DNA of 64,000 nt from Alphaproteobacteria bacterium (GTDB lineage Bacteria > Pseudomonadota > Alphaproteobacteria > Sphingomonadales > Sphingomonadaceae), in NCBI GenBank assembly GCA_019232625.1, contig JAFANP010000042.1, positions 1-64,000 of the forward strand, in the 5' to 3' direction. The notes under the pieces are model-generated. The model had not been told where the DNA came from. It saw only the letters and a list, made by a program, of their open reading frames with translations, and did no database searches. The first letter of the stretch is position 1. The number at the start of each line of letters is the position of its first letter. This document shows, in pieces, positions 62,068 through 64,000 of this stretch. The position numbers were made by a program, and so were the translations under genes.

Positions 62068-62316
62068 CTAGCGGAGCAGGCGCTCGGCCAGGCGGGGGTC
62101 GAGGCGGGCGGGGTCGAGGCGGGCGACGCTGCGCGCGGTGCTGGCGGTGCGGCTGAGCGCCTCGCGAGCCTCGCGCGGGGCGGCGGCGGCGGGATCGGCG
62201 GCCTCGGCCTCGGCGTAGAGGGCGTCGAGCACGGCCGGGTCCGGGGCGGGCGCGGCCGGCGCCTTCTCGCAGGCGGAGGCGAGGAGGAGGAAAGCGGGCG
62301 CGGCGACTCGGATCAT
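62068..62316 (-). CDS. small lipoprotein, unknown
   Basis: The 82-residue protein has a lipobox (LASAC) and a helical Ala/Asp/Arg-rich mature part (DALYAEAEAADPAAAAPREARE). It is probably a small periplasmic lipoprotein. No family is recognised. The start at 62316 gives a compact signal peptide (RVAAPAFLLLASAC). Confidence 0.7.
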   Translation of the reverse strand: MIRVAAPAFLLLASACEKAPAAPAPDPAVLDALYAEAEAADPAAAAPREAREALSRTASTARSVARLDPARLDPRLAERLLR

Positions 62317-62905
62317 TCCCGCCCAACGCGCCCGGGCCGGTTTGGAGCCCGGAAAGGCGGGTTGAAAATAAAGTTTTTCATCGGCCGGCGGCCCCTTCAT
62401 TTCCTATTTTCCGCAGCTTTCCGAGAAAAATAGGATTTACCAGAAAGGTAAAAAACGCTTGACAGCGTCACGCTGTGATGGCACAACGTTGTCATCGTCG
62501 ACACGTGTACCCGCCGGTTCGCGGGACGCGACGATGGAAGAGCCGCAGCGGGGGACCGCGGCGGCTTTTTCGTTGCCCGGCATAGCGGAAGCCCGATCGT
62601 CCCGGGCCGGAGCCTTCGCTCCGGCCGATGGCGTGTGTCGGGCGTCGTTGGTGCGGCAAGCCTCGATCCGACTCGGCGGGCGGCATGCCAGCGAGAGTTC
62701 GAGGCGCCGCCGAGCCGGGCACCGGGGCACGGCCGCGCCGCCGAGGCGGGGCGGTCGTGTTCCCATGGAGGCGGAGCATGACGGACGGGGGACAGGCCCC
62801 GGCAAGCCCGATGGGAGCCTGATGGGTAACCCACTTCGTTCCAGACGAGCCGGTGGCGCGAGATTCGGCTAGCGCGACGATGGGCGCGATTGAAGGAGGC
62901 GGAAG
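62317..62905. other. 589-bp intergenic region before the portal gene
   Basis: The left 130 bp is AT-rich for this genome and has several short inverted repeats (for example 62402-62410 with 62427-62435). TTGACA lies at 62459-62464, followed by palindromes agcgtcacgct (62464-62474), acaacgttgt (62483-62492) and acacgtgt (62500-62507). The rest is GC-rich with hairpins such as gccggagc-cttc-gctccggc. No convincing gene is present. It likely contains the promoter and operators of the head operon. Confidence 0.6.
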
Positions 62906-64000
62906 ATGAAATGGTGGTTCGGCCGCAAGGCCGGGCGCGTCGGCGCCCGGCCTTTTCTGTTTCGCGCCTGGGCGGCGGCGCCGGCGGCGGGCGACTGGCC
63001 GCGCGGCTACGAGTCCCAGGTGCGGGAGGCCTATCTCGGCAACCCGGTGGCGCAGCGGGCGGTGCGGCTGGTGGCGGAGAGCGTCGCCTGGTGCCCACTC
63101 TACGCGCTCGGCGAGGAGGCCCCGCGCCCCCGCCCGCGGGACCGGGGACGGGGGAAGGGCCCTTCGCCGGCGGGCGCGGCGGCGGGGCTGGCGACGCCGG
63201 CGCTGCTCGACGCGGCGGCGTCGCAGCTGCTGCTCCACGGCAACGCCTATCTGCAGATCCTGACCGGCCCGGACGGAAGGCCGTCGGAGCTGTTCGCGCT
63301 GAGGCCGGAGCGGGTGAAGGTGGAGGCCGGACCGAGCGGATGGCCGGCCGCCTACGTCTACAAGGCCGGCGAGGCCCGGACGCGGCTTCCGGCGCGCGAC
63401 GCGCTTGGACGGCCGTGCCTCGTCCACATCAAGGCGCTCCACCCGCTGGACGACCATTACGGCCTCGGCTGCCTCGGCGCGGCGGCGGGCGCGGTGGCGA
63501 TCCACAACCAGGCGACGCGCTGGAACAAGGCGCTGCTCGACAATGCGGCGCGGCCGTCGGGCGCCCTGGTCTTCGACGCCCGCGACGGCGGGGCGCTCCC
63601 GGCCGACCAGTTCGAGCGGCTGAAGGCGGAGATGGAGGCGGAATTCGCCGGCGCCGCCAATGCCGGCCGGCCGATGCTGCTCGAGGGCGGGCTCAAGTGG
63701 CAGGCGATGAGCCTGTCGCCGGCCGACATGGACTTCGTCGGCCTGAAGGCGGCGGCGGCGCGCGAGATCGCGCTCGCCTTCGGGGTGCCGCCGATGCTGC
63801 TCGGCCTGCCCGGCGACGCGACCTATGCCAATTACCGCGAAGCCAACCGGGCGTTGTGGCGGCTGACCGTGCTGCCGCTCGCCGAGCGCATCCTCGCCGC
63901 GGTGTCGGCGGCGCTCGGCGCATGGTGGCCGGGGATCCGGCTCAAGGTGGACATCGACCAGATCAGTGCGCTCGCGGAGGACCGCGAGCGGCTGTGGGCG
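62906..64000 (+). CDS. phage/GTA portal protein, HK97 family (partial)
   Basis: The first 365 residues of a portal protein are in the window; the gene runs off the right edge. Family features are NPVAQRAVRLVAESVAW, LLLHGNAYLQILTGPDG, HNQATRWNKALLDNAARPSG, and the segment FGVPPMLLGLPGDATYANY. This resembles portal proteins of Rhodobacter-type gene transfer agents, which sphingomonads carry. No terminase gene lies upstream. Start ATG 62906 has ggaggcgg before it. Confidence 0.93.
   Translation, partial: MKWWFGRKAGRVGARPFLFRAWAAAPAAGDWPRGYESQVREAYLGNPVAQRAVRLVAESVAWCPLYALGEEAPRPRPRDRGRGKGPSPAGAAAGLATPALLDAAASQLLLHGNAYLQILTGPDGRPSELFALRPERVKVEAGPSGWPAAYVYKAGEARTRLPARDALGRPCLVHIKALHPLDDHYGLGCLGAAAGAVAIHNQATRWNKALLDNAARPSGALVFDARDGGALPADQFERLKAEMEAEFAGAANAGRPMLLEGGLKWQAMSLSPADMDFVGLKAAAAREIALAFGVPPMLLGLPGDATYANYREANRALWRLTVLPLAERILAAVSAALGAWWPGIRLKVDIDQISALAEDRERLWA
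62929..62962 (+). terminator. terminator-like hairpin inside portal gene
   Basis: A perfect 10-bp GC stem (62929-62938 with 62943-62952) with loop gtcg is followed by ttttctgttt. It lies at codons 8-19 of the portal gene. It may attenuate head-operon transcription or mark the end of an RNA from the upstream region. Confidence 0.6.

Noticed and set aside
62459-62872. Short plus-strand open frame before the portal gene as a small terminase
   Set aside because: The translation lacks any terminase motif and its composition is like non-coding GC-rich DNA.
1-64000. CRISPR arrays, insertion sequences or integrases
   Set aside because: No regularly spaced repeats with unique spacers and no transposase or recombinase motifs were seen; the repeats found are dispersed palindromes.

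Overview
The window comes from a GC-rich alphaproteobacterial chromosome, most probably Sphingomonadales. Support includes the aroQ-accB-accC cluster, NDUFA12-like, DUF2155 and UrcA proteins, a fatty acyl-AMP ligase, SWIB and DUF6456 proteins, GTG/TTG starts with very GC-rich third codon positions, and an HK97/gene-transfer-agent type portal gene at the right edge. Most of the window is ordinary chromosome with short gene clusters on both strands. There is no rRNA, CRISPR array, transposase or integrase gene. One tRNA (Val, anticodon TAC) is present.

Layout. 0-5 kb: acyl-AMP ligase, recX, a double cold-shock-domain protein, an NDUFA12-like protein, a DUF2155 lipoprotein convergent with and overlapping aat, and arsC. 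5-12 kb: a large lipoprotein, an alpha/beta hydrolase, a DUF2207/LemA pair and a Cys-rich protein. 12-16.5 kb: aroQ-accB-accC, divergent thiS-thiG, and a vapBC-type toxin-antitoxin pair with a palindromic operator candidate. 16.5-25.5 kb: a protein-isoaspartate methyltransferase/erythromycin-esterase fusion, secreted DUF1579-like proteins, a CsbD-like protein, a fused 2-oxoacid dehydrogenase E1 coupled to an acyltransferase, an SCP2 protein, a GntR regulator and a nitroreductase. 25.6-33 kb: a peptide-use cluster (POT transporter, two amidohydrolases, NnrU, M28 peptidase) with several mobile-looking palindromic repeats, one of them in frame inside the signal-peptide region of an amidohydrolase. 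33-44 kb: envelope genes (cell-wall hydrolase, L,D-transpeptidase, Mur ligase, LD-carboxypeptidase), another amidohydrolase, a LytTR two-component pair and UrcA. 44-51.7 kb: ECF sigma factor with membrane partner, SWIB, MarR-type regulator, tRNA-Val, CPBP protease, XRE regulator, DUF6456, metallophosphoesterase and an atypical Nramp transporter. 51.7-64 kb: M20 peptidase, cupredoxin-like protein, an 867-bp gene-free tract, bactofilin, CAP protein, a frameshifted gene remnant, GDPD, membrane proteins, a large lipoprotein, a trypsin-like protease and the start of a phage/GTA head operon.

The gene groups point to envelope maintenance (bactofilin, L,D-transpeptidase, SleB-like hydrolase, Mur ligase plus LD-carboxypeptidase), peptide scavenging (POT, amidohydrolases, M28 and M20 peptidases) and acyl metabolism (acyl-AMP ligase, accBC, E1/acyltransferase/SCP2). 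The least explained features are the translated repeat at 28.85 kb, the E1-acyltransferase pair with its palindromic operator, the methyltransferase-esterase fusion, the gene-free tract at 54 kb, and the portal gene that lacks an upstream terminase and carries a terminator-like hairpin in its first codons. All functional calls rest on motif and family recognition by eye; no database search was run.
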